Positions 37,410-46,113 of a stretch of DNA of 64,000 bases are shown here, piece after piece (position 1 is the stretch's first letter; the number at the start of each line of letters is the position of its first letter). Source of the DNA: Pseudomonadota bacterium. GTDB lineage: Bacteria; Chloroflexota; UBA5177; JAJPKF01. Made by a program: the position numbers and the translations under genes. The DNA is taken from contig JAJPKF010000012.1 of the NCBI GenBank assembly GCA_021323865.1, positions 124,001-188,000 of the forward strand, written 5' to 3'. The notes under the pieces were generated by a model that was given only the letters and a program-made list of their open reading frames with translations, searched no databases and had not been told where the DNA came from.

Positions 37410-38381
37410 CTACTTCACTCTCTGGATATACAGTTCCTCGGCCGGATTTGTTTCACCAGGCACACGCGGCACATCCTCAGAGGCCGGGAGACGCGCACGC
37501 GCAACAACGCTCAACGCTAAGGACCCGGCTCCCGTCGCGCCCGCAAAGGCGACGATCACGAAGCCGATCCAGGGGATCGTTCCCACCACCGCAAGCACGA
37601 ACATCCCGGAAACCACAGCCCACAGCAGACCCGCTTCGTGGCGGCGGATGCGCGCAAGGTATGTCCCCAGCACCACCGCCACGCCGGTCAGCCCAAGCAG
37701 CCAAGCCGCGAGCGCCGCAATGCCAATGAGAACCGCAAAGGGCAGACCGAACAAGCTCAGGCCGAGCGGCACAACCAAAAAGACAAAGAGGAAGGCCCCC
37801 ATCAGCCCCGCCAGCATGCTCCGAGCGAGGTCTTGACGGACGGAAGTTGCCACCAGGGCCGTGTGCCACGGGAACGCGACCGCCAGGCAGGTGCAGATCA
37901 GCAAGAGCGCGAGGCCGACGGCGAAGCCAAGGCCACTGTATCTCCAGGTCGCTACCACCCAATTCGGCCCACCGGGAGAGCCACGACCGCTCCACGGCAC
38001 CAGATCAGCCCCCACCCTTCCCTCGATATGGACATTCGAGGACCGATACACGCTGCTACCCAAAGCAAAGACGTCACGACTCGTCTCGCTGCCGGAATGA
38101 AGGTAGACGGGCGCGCCAATGGTGGCAATGTCGTCCCGCGCTTTCCCCGACACGTCCACCGGGCCAAGGAGGGACACGACCATAGCACGAGAACCTCGAG
38201 GCAGCACCACTCGCGCGCCTACGGCGAAGAGTGGATGGCTCAAGATTCCCGTTGCCCGGTACGTTTGGGGACCGACAACAACGGTGCCACGCACAATCGC
38301 CAGCGCCGGGATCGACGCCGCTGTCGCCAGCGCGATGAGCCACGCGGCCAGAAATAGGCGGCGCTTGTTCCTCGAGCTCAT
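37410..38381 (-). CDS. Exported/membrane protein with bactofilin-like region
   Basis: A 323-residue protein whose ATG overlaps the previous gene by four bases (ATGA). It has an N-terminal hydrophobic signal/anchor (about 8-28), an extracytoplasmic region (30-135) of short repeated beta-strand-like units (RATGILSHP, GPVDVSG, HIEGRVGADL) that resembles polymer-forming (bactofilin-like) folds, and four to five membrane segments (about 140-300). I do not recognise a function. Its coupling to an ECF sigma operon points to an envelope-stress or surface role, which is inference. A 148-residue upstream in-frame extension is a shadow of the preceding gene. Confidence 0.7.
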   Translation of the reverse strand: MSSRNKRRLFLAAWLIALATAASIPALAIVRGTVVVGPQTYRATGILSHPLFAVGARVVLPRGSRAMVVSLLGPVDVSGKARDDIATIGAPVYLHSGSETSRDVFALGSSVYRSSNVHIEGRVGADLVPWSGRGSPGGPNWVVATWRYSGLGFAVGLALLLICTCLAVAFPWHTALVATSVRQDLARSMLAGLMGAFLFVFLVVPLGLSLFGLPFAVLIGIAALAAWLLGLTGVAVVLGTYLARIRRHEAGLLWAVVSGMFVLAVVGTIPWIGFVIVAFAGATGAGSLALSVVARARLPASEDVPRVPGETNPAEELYIQRVK

Positions 38382-38737
38382 ATGCGTATTCCCTTGTCTT
38401 GCGGGGCGCGGGAGGCCCAGACCAGCCAGCTCACAACACCGACCAGTAGAAACCCGTCGATGACTGCGGGCAGGAGTGAGAGACCCAGATATGACAGGAA
38501 GACTGTGTCCATTCGAGAGGCCACCGCGAGTAACGCCGCGTAGTAAGAGGCGAAACTGATAAGCGAGCGGGCGCCCATGCCAAAGGTCCAGGGCAGAGCT
38601 GCCCAGCAGATCGCCGACACGATCGGTACCAAAACCAACGCGATCCAGCGGTGGCGAGCAATTGCGCGGCGCTGTTCCCGCTTCGCTTCGGCCCGCAAAA
38701 TCTCTGCTCGGAGCCGGCGAGAAAAGTCGGACGACAA
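38378..38737 (-). CDS. Small membrane protein downstream of ECF sigma
   Basis: A 119-residue protein with a charged cytoplasmic N-terminus (about 1-28, RRLRAEILRAEAKREQRRAI) and three hydrophobic segments (about 30-48, 57-75, 80-108). It starts at TTG 35 nt after the sigma stop; an SD is not evident, so the exact start is uncertain. The location directly after an ECF sigma gene is typical of anti-sigma factors. No zinc-finger (HxxxCxxC) motif is present. An anti-sigma role is possible but unproven. Confidence 0.6.
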   Translation of the reverse strand: MSSDFSRRLRAEILRAEAKREQRRAIARHRWIALVLVPIVSAICWAALPWTFGMGARSLISFASYYAALLAVASRMDTVFLSYLGLSLLPAVIDGFLLVGVVSWLVWASRAPQDKGIRI

Positions 38738-38772
38738 CCGCGAATGCTCGGGGTGCTCGGAGCCGTTCAGCC

Positions 38773-39390
38773 TTACCCTGCCTCAGGCGCAAGATCCATC
38801 CGTTGAGCCACAATCCTCTGCCCAAGAAGCAGATGGGCCCGATGGATCTGCGTCTTCACTGCTGCCATTGACTGCCCCGTCACCTCCGCCACTTCCTGAT
38901 AGCTGAGATCCCTCCAGTAGCGGAGAACGAGGACGCGCGCGTACTTCCTCGGTAACGAGTGCATCGCGGCGCGCAGCGTTTCGTCCCGAGACCTGACCAG
39001 AGCCGCGATCGCCGGATCATCGTTGGGTTCCGAGAGTCGTTGCGGATGCAGAACGCCATCCGGCAAACGGGAGACCTGCCAGTCGCGGGCCCGCAACGCC
39101 GAGTAGCACACATTGGAGAGGATGGTCGATATCCAGGTATAGAAGGCGTACTCAGGTCGAAATGAGCCCAGGTTGAGATACGCCTTGATGAATGCTTCCT
39201 GGACGGCGTCCTCGGCATCCTGGGGCCGACCCAAGATGCTGATAGCGAGTCGATACAGGCTGTTCTTGTATCGCTCCACCAGACCTTCATAGGCAGATTG
39301 ACTCCCGGCGAGTGCTGCGCTGATCAACGAGGCGTCCGACGGGCCGGCAGGCCGATCGACCGCCCTCAAGTGCCCAGACTCACTACCCAT
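38773..39390 (-). CDS. ECF-type RNA polymerase sigma factor
   Basis: A 205-residue sigma-70 family protein with only regions 2 and 4. Region 2 includes YRLAISILGRPQDAEDAVQEAFIKAY, and the -10-reading YTWISTILSNVCYSALR segment. Region 4 carries LPRKYARVLVLRYWRDLSYQEVAEVTGQSMAAVKTQIHRA, an HTH for the -35. It heads a minus-strand unit with a small membrane protein, a bactofilin-like membrane protein and perhaps yjbQ. The close packing suggests that the membrane partners control its release. Confidence 0.92.
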   Translation of the reverse strand: MGSESGHLRAVDRPAGPSDASLISAALAGSQSAYEGLVERYKNSLYRLAISILGRPQDAEDAVQEAFIKAYLNLGSFRPEYAFYTWISTILSNVCYSALRARDWQVSRLPDGVLHPQRLSEPNDDPAIAALVRSRDETLRAAMHSLPRKYARVLVLRYWRDLSYQEVAEVTGQSMAAVKTQIHRAHLLLGQRIVAQRMDLAPEAG

Positions 39391-39455
39391 ATACGCGAAA
39401 CCCCACTACATTGTTTCACTGCAGACTCCGATCGCCTGCCACTATGCCCATCCAC

Positions 39456-39485
39456 TTGGGTCTGCTAGTACGCATGTCCTATATT
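39456..39485 (+). promoter_or_regulatory. Candidate promoter of the 195-residue recombination-like gene
   Basis: TTGGGT and TATATT with an 18-bp spacer. Transcription would begin near 39492, leaving only about 7 nt before the ATG at 39499 and no Shine-Dalgarno. This predicts a nearly leaderless mRNA. Confidence 0.55.
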
Positions 39486-39498
39486 GCGGTTGAGCGTT

Positions 39499-40086
39499 AT
39501 GAAGGGTAAGGGAACTCCCGACCCGCCGAGCAGTGACCACCTGCTGTATGCCGCTCTGCTTGATCGTGCTCATAAGGCCGGTCTCCGCCGTATCTCCACC
39601 CGACTGCTGCAAGCCCCCAACGAACATAACCGGTTCGTCGCCATCGTCATGGCTCAGGTGGAGACGCAGGCCGGGACCTTTGACGGGATCGGCGACGCCA
39701 GCCTGCAGAACGTCAGCGGTGCGGCTTCCACTCACCTGATCCGAATGGCGGAAACCCGGGCAAAGGCACGGGCGCTGCGCGATGCGGTCAACCTTGGGGA
39801 TGCGCGACTCGAGGCGGACTACCGTCGGCCGGACCGAGTTCCAGATCCGTCAACTTGGGGGCCCACGGCCACTCCAACCGCCACCTCACTCGGCCCACCG
39901 CCATCCAAGCCTGGACAGCCAAGACCGGCGACCCCTCATCAACTCGACACCATTGCGCGCTTGTGTCGTCTCACCGGGCGACAACCGCCAACCTCGGAGC
40001 GCCTCTCGAGCGCCGAAGCCTCCGACCTGATCTCCCAGCTTTCCAAGGCATTCCATGACGGTCAGAGCTCCGGTTCTCAGACGTGA
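39499..40086 (+). CDS. Possible Rad52/ERF-like single-strand annealing protein
   Basis: A 195-residue soluble protein. Residues 25-100 (RFVAIVMAQVETQAGTFDGIGDASLQN, then MAETRAKARALRDAVN) resemble the Rad52/ERF/DdrA annealase core, where a beta strand/GDA segment is followed by a helix rich in Arg, Lys and Ala. A Pro/Thr-rich linker is followed by a small C-terminal helical module (TPHQLDTIARLCRLTGRQP, SSAEASDLISQL). That module resembles the tail found on many phage annealases and DUF3072-like proteins. No phage genes surround it. The assignment rests on pattern memory only and needs a profile search. Confidence 0.6.
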   Translation: MKGKGTPDPPSSDHLLYAALLDRAHKAGLRRISTRLLQAPNEHNRFVAIVMAQVETQAGTFDGIGDASLQNVSGAASTHLIRMAETRAKARALRDAVNLGDARLEADYRRPDRVPDPSTWGPTATPTATSLGPPPSKPGQPRPATPHQLDTIARLCRLTGRQPPTSERLSSAEASDLISQLSKAFHDGQSSGSQT

Positions 40087-40263
40087 ACTACCAGGTGTCT
40101 GTGTGGCGGCTCACAGGCAGGCCACCGCGATGCCGGCTCGACCCGGTGCAGACTCAATCAATAGGCTGGCTCTGACTGCTCCAAGCAATGCCGCCCGGTG
40201 TCACAGAACGGGCCGTCGGCGGTGCTTCACAGTGGTGAGGGTGTGAACCAAGGAGGCGAAGAC

Positions 40264-41025
40264 GTGACGACAGCTGAAGCGATAAGCGGGAAGTCGGTGG
40301 ATACCGAGCCGGTCGTGAGCGCGACTGGAATCTCAAGACGGTTCGGGGAAGCGGACACCGCCGTCGATGCACTCAAGGATGTCGACATTGCCTTCCGGTC
40401 CGGCGGTTTCACCGCCGTGATGGGCCCCTCAGGCTCCGGCAAGTCAACCCTGATGCATATTCTCGCGGGGCTCGACCGACCGACGGCCGGCACCGTTCGC
40501 ATCGATGGCCAGGTCATCACGTCGATGGGCGACCGGCAGCTCACCCTCTTGCGCCGCAAGAAGGTCGGTTTCGTCTTTCAGTTCTTCAACCTGCTCCCAA
40601 CGCTCACGGCGGAGGAGAACATCGTGCTCCCGGCCCGCATCGGCGGAACCAAGGTTGATCCGGCGTTCTTTTCGGAAATCGTCGAAGCAATGGGGCTTCG
40701 GAACCGCCTTACCCACCGTCCCTCTCAGCTCTCGGGCGGCCAGCAGCAACGTGTGGCGATTGCCAGAGCTCTCATCACGCGTCCGGCCGTTATCTTTGCC
40801 GACGAACCAACCGGCAATCTTGATTCGACCGCCAGCGGCGAGGTGCTGACGCTCCTTCGGCATGCGGTCGATGACTTCAAACAGACGATCATTGTGGTCA
40901 CTCATGATGCCGTTGCCGCAGCCCGAGCCGATCGCATCGTCTTCCTGGCCGACGGACGCATCGTGAAGGATCAGCCGGCATCGAGCGTTGGCGAGATTCT
41001 CGACCAGATGAAAGAGCTGCGATGA
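40264..41025 (+). CDS. MacB/LolD-type ABC exporter ATPase
   Basis: A 253-residue ATPase. Walker [10 protein letters not shown], the Q-loop [12 protein letters not shown] typical of the MacB/LolD/FtsE group, the signature LSGGQQQR, Walker [14 protein letters not shown], and the switch VTHD are all present. The start GTG 40264 has AGGAGG 7 nt upstream; an in-frame upstream GTG at 40198 does not. It overlaps the permease gene by four bases (ATGA). Such ATPases use a mechanotransmission cycle with an FtsX-like partner. The substrate is unknown. Confidence 0.92.
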   Translation: MTTAEAISGKSVDTEPVVSATGISRRFGEADTAVDALKDVDIAFRSGGFTAVMGPSGSGKSTLMHILAGLDRPTAGTVRIDGQVITSMGDRQLTLLRRKKVGFVFQFFNLLPTLTAEENIVLPARIGGTKVDPAFFSEIVEAMGLRNRLTHRPSQLSGGQQQRVAIARALITRPAVIFADEPTGNLDSTASGEVLTLLRHAVDDFKQTIIVVTHDAVAAARADRIVFLADGRIVKDQPASSVGEILDQMKELR

Positions 41026-43625
41026 TTGCGGTCGAGCTCAAGGGCCTCGCTTCCCGTAAGCTGCGCACCGTCCTGACCATGATCGCCATCATCCTGGGCG
41101 TGTCTATGATTTCGGGCACCTATATCCTGACGGACACCATCAACGGTTCCTTTGATCAGATCTTCCACCAGGCCACACGCAAGATCGACGCAGTCATCAC
41201 CCCCAAACCGGCCGTTTCAGCCGACTTTGTGGGGACTCCGACGCTCCCGGCCGGCCTCCTTCCGGTTGTCCGAGGCGTTCCCGGAGTTGCTGCTGCCGAC
41301 GGCGAGATCGCTGATCAGGCGTCGTTGTTCGCCGGGCACGGCCGGATGATCAACGGAAGATTCCACGGACATCTTCGTCGTGTCGGAGCGACGGGAGGTG
41401 CGCCGTCACTCTTGTTTGGCGTAGGAAGTGAACGGTTCAATGAACTGACCCTGGTGGCGGGTCACTGGCCGGTCGGCAACCAGGTCGCCTTGGACGAGTC
41501 GACGATGAGCCGCAGCCATCTGCACTTGGGACAGATGGTAGAGGTTGCATCGCTGGCGCGGCCACTCGAGCCGTTCAGGATCGTGGCGAAGACCCGTTTC
41601 GGAAGTGTCGGCTCCATCGGCGGCGCGGCTTTGATTGACATGGATCTGGCTACCGCGCAGCGAGTGACCGGCAAGATCGGCGAATATGATCAGATATCGG
41701 TGATATCGGCCCCTGGGACGAGCCAGAAGCTGATAGCGCGTCGAATCCGCTCCCATCTGCCGGCTGCCGATCGATCCACGGTACGGGTGCGCACGGGCGA
41801 GCAACAGGCAAAGAGTCAGGCGGCACAGGTCGCAAACGCCCTGAACTTCCTGACCATCGGGCTTCTGGCCTTTGGCGGGATCGCGGTATTCGTGGGTGCC
41901 TTCATCATCTTCAATACCTTCTCGATCACCGTCGCCCAGCGAGCCAGAGAGTTTGCGCTACTCCGAACCTTGGGCTCAACTCGCGGGCAGATCATGCGAT
42001 CGGTGGTCATCGAGGCGCTGCTCATCGGCATCGCTGCGTCAGTGCTCGGCACGCTCGCGGGCCTGGGCATCGCGAAGCTTCTCAACGGCCTCTTCCAAAC
42101 CTTCGGCGCAAACTTGCCGAACTCGGGCCTCGTCGTGCTGAGTCGCACGGTCAGCGTCTCTCTGATGGTTGGGACGGCGGTGACCGTCATCTCCGGGCTC
42201 ATGCCGGCATTTCGGGCCACGCGGGTCCCGCCGATCGCGGCGATGCGTGAGGGCGTCCCACTTCCCAAGGGCCGGCTCTCACGACTCACTCCTTACGTCG
42301 CCGGCCTCATAACGCTCCTCGGCCTCCTGTTGACGATCCTGGGAATCTTCGCTTCCATCTCGTCGACCGGTTCACGTCTGGCGATTATTGGTGTCGGGTG
42401 CGTCCTACTCTTCATCGGCGTCGCCATGTTGAGCCCCAAACTGGTCACTCCCCTCGCAAGCGCTTTCGGATGGCCTCTCCAACGAGCGACGGCAATCACC
42501 GGCAGGCTCGCGCGCGACAACGCCATGCGCAGTCCGTCGAGGACGGCAGTAACCGCGGCCGCGCTGATGATCGGACTTGCTCTGGTTGCGTTTGTCACCA
42601 TCTTTGCCGCGGAGCTGAAGAAGACCGCGGACGACGCCGTCAGTCGTGATGTGGCCGGGACGTTCATCGTCCAGAACAACCAGTCATTTGGAAACTCGGT
42701 TCAGCCCGGCGTCGCGGCCGTGGTGTCTCGCATGCGCGGCGTCGCCATCGCGTCCCCCATCCGTCGGGATGTGGCGAAAATCCGAGGGGTCGGAACGACC
42801 GCGATCGACGGCATCGATCCCGGAGTATTCGCGACTCTGTACCGCTTCCAATGGAAGGTGGGTTCCAGCCGCGTGGTCCCGGGCCTTGGCTCGAACGGTG
42901 CACTCGTTGCCGACGCCTACGCCGGCTCTCACCACCTGCATGACGGCTCGCCGCTGTCCATGCTCACCCCCATCGGCACGCGCGACACCTTCACCGTGAG
43001 AGGCATCTTTAAGTCAAGCCAGATCCTTGACAACGTTTTGATCCCAAACGCGAGCCTCGTGCGTGACTTTCACGAAGCGAACAGCGAATGGGTCGTGGTG
43101 CAAGCGGCAGCCGGGGTGAACACGGGACGTCTGGAGCACCGTATCGCAAGGGTCCTGGCGGCCTCGTACCCAACCCTCTCCGTCAACTCACAGCAGCAGT
43201 TCAAGAGTCAGCAGGATAGTCAGGTGAACAGCTTGCTGGGTTTGGTCTACGTGCTCCTTGGCCTCAGCATCGTGGTCTCTCTCTTTGGAATCATCAACAC
43301 ACTTGTTCTTTCCATCTACGAAAGAACGAGAGAGATCGGTATGCTGCGCGCCATCGGCACGACCCGGACGCAGGTCCGTTGGATGGTGCGGTGGGAGAGC
43401 GTCATCACTTCGCTCATCGGCGCCGTTCTTGGGATTCTCTTGGGAATCCTGCTCGCCGTTCTCATTACCGTTGGGCTGGCCAGCCAGGGAATCGAATTCG
43501 CCCTACCGATCGGTCAGCTGATCGTTTGGGTGGTGCTCGCCGTTATCTTCGGAATCGTGGCAGCGGCATTCCCCGCCCGTCGTGCCGCGCGTCTCGACGT
43601 GCTGCGAGCTCTGGCGTACGAGTAG
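41022..43625 (+). CDS. FtsX/MacB-type ABC exporter permease, duplicated
   Basis: An 867-residue permease with an N-terminal membrane helix (about 16-38), a large extracytoplasmic domain, a first FtsX membrane module (about 280-400), a middle hydrophobic pair (about 430-530), a second extracytoplasmic domain and a second FtsX module (about 740-860). The length and two FtsX modules match the 'DUF214' double permeases of Gram-positive and Chloroflexota lipoprotein or antibiotic exporters. Its stop is 12 bp from the convergent sufT gene. No regulator is adjacent, so the transported compound cannot be inferred. Confidence 0.9.
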   Translation: MIAVELKGLASRKLRTVLTMIAIILGVSMISGTYILTDTINGSFDQIFHQATRKIDAVITPKPAVSADFVGTPTLPAGLLPVVRGVPGVAAADGEIADQASLFAGHGRMINGRFHGHLRRVGATGGAPSLLFGVGSERFNELTLVAGHWPVGNQVALDESTMSRSHLHLGQMVEVASLARPLEPFRIVAKTRFGSVGSIGGAALIDMDLATAQRVTGKIGEYDQISVISAPGTSQKLIARRIRSHLPAADRSTVRVRTGEQQAKSQAAQVANALNFLTIGLLAFGGIAVFVGAFIIFNTFSITVAQRAREFALLRTLGSTRGQIMRSVVIEALLIGIAASVLGTLAGLGIAKLLNGLFQTFGANLPNSGLVVLSRTVSVSLMVGTAVTVISGLMPAFRATRVPPIAAMREGVPLPKGRLSRLTPYVAGLITLLGLLLTILGIFASISSTGSRLAIIGVGCVLLFIGVAMLSPKLVTPLASAFGWPLQRATAITGRLARDNAMRSPSRTAVTAAALMIGLALVAFVTIFAAELKKTADDAVSRDVAGTFIVQNNQSFGNSVQPGVAAVVSRMRGVAIASPIRRDVAKIRGVGTTAIDGIDPGVFATLYRFQWKVGSSRVVPGLGSNGALVADAYAGSHHLHDGSPLSMLTPIGTRDTFTVRGIFKSSQILDNVLIPNASLVRDFHEANSEWVVVQAAAGVNTGRLEHRIARVLAASYPTLSVNSQQQFKSQQDSQVNSLLGLVYVLLGLSIVVSLFGIINTLVLSIYERTREIGMLRAIGTTRTQVRWMVRWESVITSLIGAVLGILLGILLAVLITVGLASQGIEFALPIGQLIVWVVLAVIFGIVAAAFPARRAARLDVLRALAYE

Positions 43626-43637
43626 GCAGGAACCGAC

Positions 43638-43958
43638 CTACCAGAAACCCAGTTCTAGACGAGCGTCTTCACTCATCTTGTCCGGCCCCCAGGGGGGCGT
43701 CCACACCAGGTTTACGTGGCTATCGGTTACCCCCGGCACTTCCTGTAGGGCTGACTTCACAGCCGCATCGATGTACTCATTGAGCGGACACATGGGAGTC
43801 GTCAGCGTCATGGTCACGGTGACAACCCCACCGTCATCAATGGCGGTGTCGTAAATCAGGCCCAGGTCGACGATGTTAATGCCGATCTCCGGATCGTGCA
43901 CTTCCTTGAGGGCCTCGAGGACCAGCTCTTCCGAAGGGCTTGCCTGCTCTGTGGTCAT
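43638..43958 (-). CDS. sufT: SufT/MIP18-type Fe-S assembly factor
   Basis: A 106-residue DUF59 (PaaD-like) protein. The motif HDPEIGINIVDLGLIYD at residues 21-37, and the reactive Cys57 in TPMCPLNE, are characteristic. It helps deliver iron-sulfur clusters to target proteins. It is the last gene of the suf operon, 55 nt after the Rieske gene. The order Rrf2, sufC, sufB, sufD, sufS, sufU, Rieske, sufT resembles the actinobacterial arrangement in content. Confidence 0.92.
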   Translation of the reverse strand: MTTEQASPSEELVLEALKEVHDPEIGINIVDLGLIYDTAIDDGGVVTVTMTLTTPMCPLNEYIDAAVKSALQEVPGVTDSHVNLVWTPPWGPDKMSEDARLELGFW

Positions 43959-44013
43959 AAGTCCATCTTACCGGCGTGTGGGTCGACGCTCGGATGCGCT
44001 GGAGCCAGATTGA

Positions 44014-44319
44014 CTAGACGTCGACGAAGATCTGGTCGCCATCAAGACGAACGGAGTACGTGTTGATGGGAAATGTCGCCGGAAGCGAGTGGACTTCCCC
44101 AGTTCGGAGATCGAACTGTGAACCGTGCAGGGGACACTCGACCAGGTGATCCTCTAAGAATCCCTCAGACAGTGACGCTTCCTCGTGGGTGCAGGTGTCG
44201 TCCGTCGCGAAGAATTCCCCGTCTACGTTGAACACGGCGATCGCTTTCGTGCCGACCGCAAATGCCGCGGCCTCACCGCTCTTGATTTCGGTTGTCCGAC
44301 CGACGCAGACCCAGCTCAT
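44014..44319 (-). CDS. Rieske-type [2Fe-2S] ferredoxin of the suf operon
   Basis: A 101-residue soluble Rieske ferredoxin. Its two ligand boxes are Cys43-Thr-His45 and Cys62-Pro-Leu-His65. The start at 44319 overlaps the sufU stop by four bases (ATGA); the longer frame upstream is a shadow of sufU. Small Rieske proteins are common members of Gram-positive suf operons and probably act as an electron donor for cluster assembly or as a scaffold; their exact role is uncertain. Confidence 0.9.
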   Translation of the reverse strand: MSWVCVGRTTEIKSGEAAAFAVGTKAIAVFNVDGEFFATDDTCTHEEASLSEGFLEDHLVECPLHGSQFDLRTGEVHSLPATFPINTYSVRLDGDQIFVDV

Positions 44320-44816
44320 CCAGGTTTGAGGCTCGGCTGCATCCCATAGGCTGCAGCCTTTAGCACCTTCAACGGCAGCATTGCGCACTTGACCCGCGAC
44401 ACGGTGAGGCTCTCGACCCCCAGCTCTTCGAATACGTCCTCTCTTGAAAGCGAGAGGACCACCTCGACCGGCTGTCCTTTCACTCGCTCGAGAATGAGGT
44501 CGGCCGATGCTTGGCTGATGGCGCAGCCGTGGCCGCTAAATTTCGCGGCCTCAATGACACCGTTGCGGATCTCCAAGTCCATCCGAATGACATCGCCACA
44601 GAGTGGATTCTCATCCTCGTAACTGGCGTCGGGCTCTTCCAGCCTGCCTCGATTCCTGGGATTCTTGTAGGCGTCCAGGATCAGTTCTCGATAGAGATCG
44701 TCCACAGCCGATTCTAGGCGGCCGGGCCGCAGTTCACGCCCACGACCACCACGAACCGGGTGTGAAGTTTCGAGAAGATATACGGGAACCGGGGCGCGTC
44801 GGACTCCGTGCAGCAT
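44316..44816 (-). CDS. sufU: SufU, zinc-dependent sulfur acceptor for SufS
   Basis: Carries the SufU zinc ligands: Cys73 and Asp75 in PLCGD, Cys98 in GHGCAISQ, and Cys144 in VKCAMLPLK. SufU takes persulfide sulfur from SufS. The conserved protein starts near residue 38 (VDDLYRELILDAYKNPRNRG). The ATG at 44816 has AAGGA 5 nt upstream and follows sufS by 34 nt, giving 166 residues with an unconserved N-terminus. A GTG at 44705 gives the family-sized 129-residue form but has no SD. I list the longer form with that caution. Confidence 0.85.
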   Translation of the reverse strand: MLHGVRRAPVPVYLLETSHPVRGGRGRELRPGRLESAVDDLYRELILDAYKNPRNRGRLEEPDASYEDENPLCGDVIRMDLEIRNGVIEAAKFSGHGCAISQASADLILERVKGQPVEVVLSLSREDVFEELGVESLTVSRVKCAMLPLKVLKAAAYGMQPSLKPG

Positions 44817-44850
44817 TCGATCCTTTCATCAATGCGAGGTTCCTCCCGCC

Positions 44851-46113
44851 TCAGCCCATGACCGCCTTCGCCGTCTGGATGGCATCGCAAAGCACATCCA
44901 CATCCTCGAAGTCGTTGTAGAGGTAGAAACTCGCCCTCGCCGAGGCAGACAAGCCTAATCGCTCGTGCAGCGGCTGGGCGCAGTGATGCCCCGCACGAAT
45001 GCAAACACCATGTCGGCGGTCGAGAATCGACGCGAGATCGTGCGGGTGGATATCACCCACGGTGAAGGCGATAACGCCCCCCCGGAGGGCGGGGTCGCGG
45101 GGACCAAGGATGGAGGCGCCGGGGATGTCGGCTAAGCGATGCAGTGCATAAGCGACAAGAGCCTTCTCGTGTGCCCGAATCTGCTTCATGCCGATCTGCT
45201 CTAAATAGTCGATCGCGGATGCCAGTCCTATTGCTCCTTCGACATTGGGTGTGCCGGCTTCGAACTTCCAAGGGAGGTCGTTCCATGTCGTTTCCCGCTC
45301 TGTGACCCGGCGTATCATTTCTCCTCCGAAGAGGAAGGGCGGCATGGACTGCAGGAGCTGTTCCCGGGCCCATAGGACGCCGATGCCCATCGGCGCCAAC
45401 ATCTTATGACCGGTAAACGCAACGAAATCGGCATCCAGCCGGCGGACGTCCATCGTCATGTGGGGCGCCATCTGGGCAGCATCCACCAACACCATGGCTC
45501 CATGCCCGTGGGCCAGATCGACAATGTCGCTCAAGGGATTGATCGTTCCCATTACATTCGAGATGCCGGCGATCGCCACAAGTCGCACTCGCTTCTCCAT
45601 CAGCATCCGGTCCAGGCAATCGAGGTCGAGAGTGCCCTCCGAGGTGAGGTCGACGACGTCGACCTGCGCGGAGCGATTAGCCGCCAGCACCTGCCAGGGA
45701 ACGAAGTTACTGTGGTGCTCCAATGCGGAGACGGCTATCGTGTCTCCGGATCCAATCGTCTCCTGGCCCCAGGTATAGGCGACCAGATTGATGGCCTCCG
45801 TGGCGTTCCGGGTGAAGATGACCTCCTCCGCAGACGAAGCGCCGATGAACCGGGCAACGCGCACTCGGGCAGCCTCGTAAAGCTCCGTTGCTTCCTCCGC
45901 GAGCAGGTAAACCCCTCTGTGCACATTGGCATTCGAGTTTTCGTAGTAGCTCCGGAGGGCGTCGAGCACCTGTCGAGGCTTCTGGGATGTCGCCGCGCTG
46001 TCCAGATACACGAGACGGTGGCCATGCGCCAGCCGACGAAGGATTGGGAAGTCTTCCCGGACCGTGGTGGTGTCGAGGTGAGCGGCGACCGGTCTGCCAA
46101 GAGAGGCAGTCAT
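44851..46113 (-). CDS. sufS: Cysteine desulfurase SufS
   Basis: A 420-residue class-V aminotransferase-fold desulfurase. The PLP-binding Lys237 lies in FTGHKML, the Asp before it in VLVDAAQ, and the persulfide-forming Cys378 in IRAGHHCAQPLH (the group II, SufS-type loop). It converts cysteine to alanine and transfers sulfur to SufU. The start overlaps the sufD stop by four bases (ATGA). Standard length. Confidence 0.96.
   Translation of the reverse strand: MTASLGRPVAAHLDTTTVREDFPILRRLAHGHRLVYLDSAATSQKPRQVLDALRSYYENSNANVHRGVYLLAEEATELYEAARVRVARFIGASSAEEVIFTRNATEAINLVAYTWGQETIGSGDTIAVSALEHHSNFVPWQVLAANRSAQVDVVDLTSEGTLDLDCLDRMLMEKRVRLVAIAGISNVMGTINPLSDIVDLAHGHGAMVLVDAAQMAPHMTMDVRRLDADFVAFTGHKMLAPMGIGVLWAREQLLQSMPPFLFGGEMIRRVTERETTWNDLPWKFEAGTPNVEGAIGLASAIDYLEQIGMKQIRAHEKALVAYALHRLADIPGASILGPRDPALRGGVIAFTVGDIHPHDLASILDRRHGVCIRAGHHCAQPLHERLGLSASARASFYLYNDFEDVDVLCDAIQTAKAVMG

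Noticed and set aside
38382-38825. 148-codon N-terminal extension of the 323-residue membrane protein
   Set aside because: It overlaps the small membrane protein gene in another frame, and the ATG at 38381 has both an SD and the ATGA overlap.
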